Part shown: piece by piece, positions 62,129 to 64,000 of the stretch
How the letters are laid out: every line of letters begins with the position of its first letter
Numbering within the stretch: position 1 is the first letter of the stretch
Origin: Blastococcus aurantiacus
GTDB taxonomy: Bacteria; Actinomycetota; Actinomycetes; Mycobacteriales; Geodermatophilaceae
DNA: 64,000 nucleotides
Reading direction: 5' to 3'
Assembly: GCF_900102425.1 (NCBI RefSeq)
Contig: NZ_FNBT01000001.1
Location: 558,001 to 622,000, forward strand
Program-made: the position numbers and the translations under genes
The notes under the pieces: generated by a model
The model's database searches: none
What the model saw: the letters and a program-made list of their open reading frames with translations, nothing else
Told to the model about the DNA's origin: nothing

Positions 62129-63064
62129 ATGGACGGCCATCGGAGCGCACCGGCAGCCACGCTGCTGGCCGTCGTCTACCTCGTCGGCGGGGCGCTGTGC
62201 TTCGCCGGCGCGGCGTCACCGATGGCTCCCGAGACCCCGGTGGACCTGCTCTGGGGCCTGGGCGTCGCCGGCGTCGGCATCGGGGCCGCACTGCTCGCGT
62301 TCGGGCAGCGGCTCCCCTCGTGGGCCCTCCACGCCGCTCTGGCCCTGGTCTCCGTGCTCGTCGGCGTGCTGGCCTGGCGGTCGGCGACACCGGTGGGGAT
62401 CGTGGGCCTCGGCCCGGCCATGACCGCCGTGGCGCTCTACGCCGCGCACGTGCTCCCGCTACCGTCGGCCCGCGCGCACACCGCCTTCGTCGTCGCCGCG
62501 GCCAGCGCGGGCGCCGCGGCCGCGGAGCCATCGGGCTTCCTCAACGCATGGCTGGCCCTGTCCGTGACCGTCCTCGTGCTGGCCGAGGCGCAGGGACGCC
62601 TGGCCCGCCGCCTGCGGGAGGCCGCCGACACCGACCCGCTCACGGGGGTGGCCAACCGGCGGTCGTGGGAGGTCGACGCCTCGCGCCACCTCGCCGGTGC
62701 GCTGCGCACCGGGGACCCGCTGAGCGTGGCCATCCTCGATCTGGACGACTTCAAGCAGGTCAACGACCGGGACGGCCACGGCGCCGGCGACGCCCTGCTG
62801 CGCGAGCTCACCGCGAGCTGGGCGCAGCGGCTGCGTTCCGCCGACCTGCTCGGCCGCTACGGCGGGGACGAGTTCGTCCTGTGCCTGCCGGCCACGGACG
62901 AGCGGGGAGCGCAGGAGCTGCTCGCCCGCCTCGAGGAGAGCCACGACTTCCGCTGGTCGGTGGGACTGGCGACCGTCCGGCCGGGCGACACCCTGACCGG
63001 CGTGCTTGCCCGGGCCGACGAGGACCTCTACCAGCGCAAGCGCGCCGGCCGCCAGACCCGCTGA
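62129..63064 (+). CDS. Membrane-bound diguanylate cyclase (GGDEF) with I-site
   Basis: This 311-residue protein has about six hydrophobic helices (residues 9-160) as a membrane sensor, then a GGDEF domain. The active-site loop RYGGDEF has GGDEF at 245-249, and the inhibitory I-site RSAD lies five residues before it (236-239), so product inhibition is expected. DTDPLTGVANRRSWE starts the domain and DLDDFKQVNDRDGHGAGDALL binds GTP/metal. It makes c-di-GMP. The ATG at 62129 is favoured by GGGAGG 9 nt upstream; another ATG at 62120 is too close to it. Confidence 0.9.
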   Translation: MDGHRSAPAATLLAVVYLVGGALCFAGAASPMAPETPVDLLWGLGVAGVGIGAALLAFGQRLPSWALHAALALVSVLVGVLAWRSATPVGIVGLGPAMTAVALYAAHVLPLPSARAHTAFVVAAASAGAAAAEPSGFLNAWLALSVTVLVLAEAQGRLARRLREAADTDPLTGVANRRSWEVDASRHLAGALRTGDPLSVAILDLDDFKQVNDRDGHGAGDALLRELTASWAQRLRSADLLGRYGGDEFVLCLPATDERGAQELLARLEESHDFRWSVGLATVRPGDTLTGVLARADEDLYQRKRAGRQTR

Positions 63065-63071
63065 CCGCGGC

Positions 63072-63237
63072 TCAGCCGCGCCGCCAGTCGTCGCTCGTCA
63101 GGTGGGAACCGGCCATCGCACCCATCTCCAGCATGCCGCCGTCCACCGGCCACGACGCCCCGGTGACGTAGCCGGCCGCGGGCGAGGCGAGGAACGCCAC
63201 CACGGCGGCGACCTCCCGGGCGGACCCGGCCGGGTCA
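63072..63237 (-). pseudogene. C-terminal remnant of a short-chain dehydrogenase/reductase
   Basis: The minus strand encodes AREVAAVVAFLASPAAGYVTGASWPVDGGMLEMGAMAG, the C-terminal cofactor-facing end of an SDR, but no TGxxxGxG or YxxxK segment exists upstream. The frame continues 5' for about 30 unrelated residues to 63329 only. This is most simply a gene whose 5' part was deleted. It lies between the GGDEF and BrkB genes and ends 8 bp from the GGDEF stop. Confidence 0.65.
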
Positions 63238-63367
63238 GCGCCGAATGCGAGGCCCGGGGACTGCGACCGGTCGCGTGGGCCGGATGCGCTCGCCGGAGGA
63301 GGACGGCCCTTCCTGCGGTTGACCGCCACGGTTACCGGACCTGCGGCCCGGGGTAGCGCCCGGGCGG

Positions 63368-64000
63368 ATGGCTGACAACCGGCTGCGACGACGGGTCCTG
63401 CGGATCCGCGACCGCATGCACCGCGGCTACGGCCGGGTGCCCGAGCCGGCGCGAAGGCTGCTCGACTGGGTCCGCAGTCCGGAGTTCGTGACCACGAGCT
63501 CCAGCCTCGCGTTCTACGCGATGATTTCGCTGCCGCCGATGGTGCTGCTCGGCTTCTGGATCGCCGGGTTGTTCGTGGACGCTGCCAGCCTGCAGGACCT
63601 CGGTGTCCAGGTGACCAGCCGGGCGCCCGACCAGCTGCCGATCGCCGATGTGCTGCGTGAACTCATCGACGTCGCCGCGCAGACGGGCCCGTTGGCGGCG
63701 GTGGCCGCCATCTGGCCGGCCACGACCTACGGTGCCGCTCTCGCCCGGGCGTTCAGCGACATCGCGCCGGCGGCCGACCGGCGCATCCGTGGCTGGAAGG
63801 GCCGGCTCCTGGCCCTCGTGATCATCGCCGCGTTGCCCTTCGCAATCTTCTCCGGCCTGGCCACGCTCTACCTGGTCCCGCGCCTGCTGGGTGCCGGCGG
63901 CTGGCTGCAGGCGACGCTCGGGGTGGGCGCAGTAGGGCTGCTCGGGCTGCTCATCGCGCTGGTCTACGGCCTCTTCGAGCTGCGCGAGACCCGCTGGCAC
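63368..64000 (+). CDS. YihY/virulence factor BrkB family membrane protein (partial)
   Basis: The first 211 codons are present and the gene runs off the right edge. It begins MADNRLRRRVLRIRDRM and contains the family segment SSSLAFYAMISLPPMVLLGFWIAG, then AAQTGPLAAVAAIWPATTYGAALARAFSDIAP, and further helices (LLALVIIAALPFAIFSGLATLYLVP, LGVGAVGLLGLLIALVYGLF). It is an inner-membrane protein of the BrkB group, whose role is not established. The ATG at 63368 is the first start in a region that lacks other coding sequence on this strand. Confidence 0.8.
   Translation, partial: MADNRLRRRVLRIRDRMHRGYGRVPEPARRLLDWVRSPEFVTTSSSLAFYAMISLPPMVLLGFWIAGLFVDAASLQDLGVQVTSRAPDQLPIADVLRELIDVAAQTGPLAAVAAIWPATTYGAALARAFSDIAPAADRRIRGWKGRLLALVIIAALPFAIFSGLATLYLVPRLLGAGGWLQATLGVGAVGLLGLLIALVYGLFELRETRWH

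Noticed and set aside
1..64000. CRISPR array, tRNA or rRNA gene
   Set aside because: No direct repeats with regular spacers and no tRNA- or rRNA-like sequence were seen in the intergenic gaps I read.

Overview
This window reads as chromosomal DNA of a high-G+C actinomycete. The evidence is GTG and TTG starts, very GC-rich third positions, LGFP cell-wall repeats, a HelD-type RNA polymerase recycling factor, DUF1206 and TIGR03086 proteins, and many -10-like boxes 6-7 nt before a start codon, as in leaderless actinobacterial mRNAs. Geodermatophilaceae (Blastococcus, Geodermatophilus or Modestobacter) is my best guess; this is inference. I found no rRNA, tRNA, CRISPR array, transposase or prophage gene. 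Nearly all DNA is coding, with small gaps.

Left part (1-12.4 kb): a secreted metzincin protease with about 15 C-terminal LGFP repeats; an XRE/NB-ARC regulator; a hemerythrin; a quinone-reductase-like GST; an AAA ATPase; a tandem pair of thioesterase-like paralogues; a ferredoxin-like-fold protein and a membrane protein. 12.4-19 kb: two acyl-CoA dehydrogenases, then an overlapping pair matching the Bacillus RsbQ/RsbP energy-stress sensors, a second hemerythrin, and a 54-residue zinc-ribbon gene. 19-31.4 kb: alpha/beta hydrolase, helD, a CYP152-type peroxygenase P450, a two-domain protein with a macro-like N-terminus and a SIR2 C-terminus (the best candidate for a defence gene), membrane proteins including tandem DUF1206 genes, a FabG-like reductase plus thiolase, a STAS anti-anti-sigma factor, and two small genes.

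31.4-45 kb: a sacsin-type GHKL ATPase divergent from an anti-sigma-like ATPase, an aldehyde dehydrogenase/GMC oxidoreductase pair, a TIGR03086 protein, an AraC regulator and an MFS transporter (two of these junctions carry 23-bp palindromic repeats), a DEAD-box helicase with a long leader, and a cupredoxin lipoprotein with its membrane partner. 45-57 kb is a pentose/sugar catabolic locus: ATPase, permease, binding protein, Gfo/Idh/MocA dehydrogenase and TIM-barrel isomerase in one direction; a ROK regulator, xylA and a second ROK regulator upstream; and divergent xylB. Promoters and hairpins are visible there.

57-64 kb: alpha/beta hydrolase, type II NADH dehydrogenase, DUF2254 membrane protein, erythromycin-esterase-family protein, a GGDEF diguanylate cyclase with an intact I-site, an SDR remnant, and the start of a YihY/BrkB membrane protein cut by the window edge. 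Functionally, the window combines stress sensing (RsbQ/RsbP, STAS, HATPase, hemerythrins, c-di-GMP), lipid and alcohol oxidation, and xylose use.
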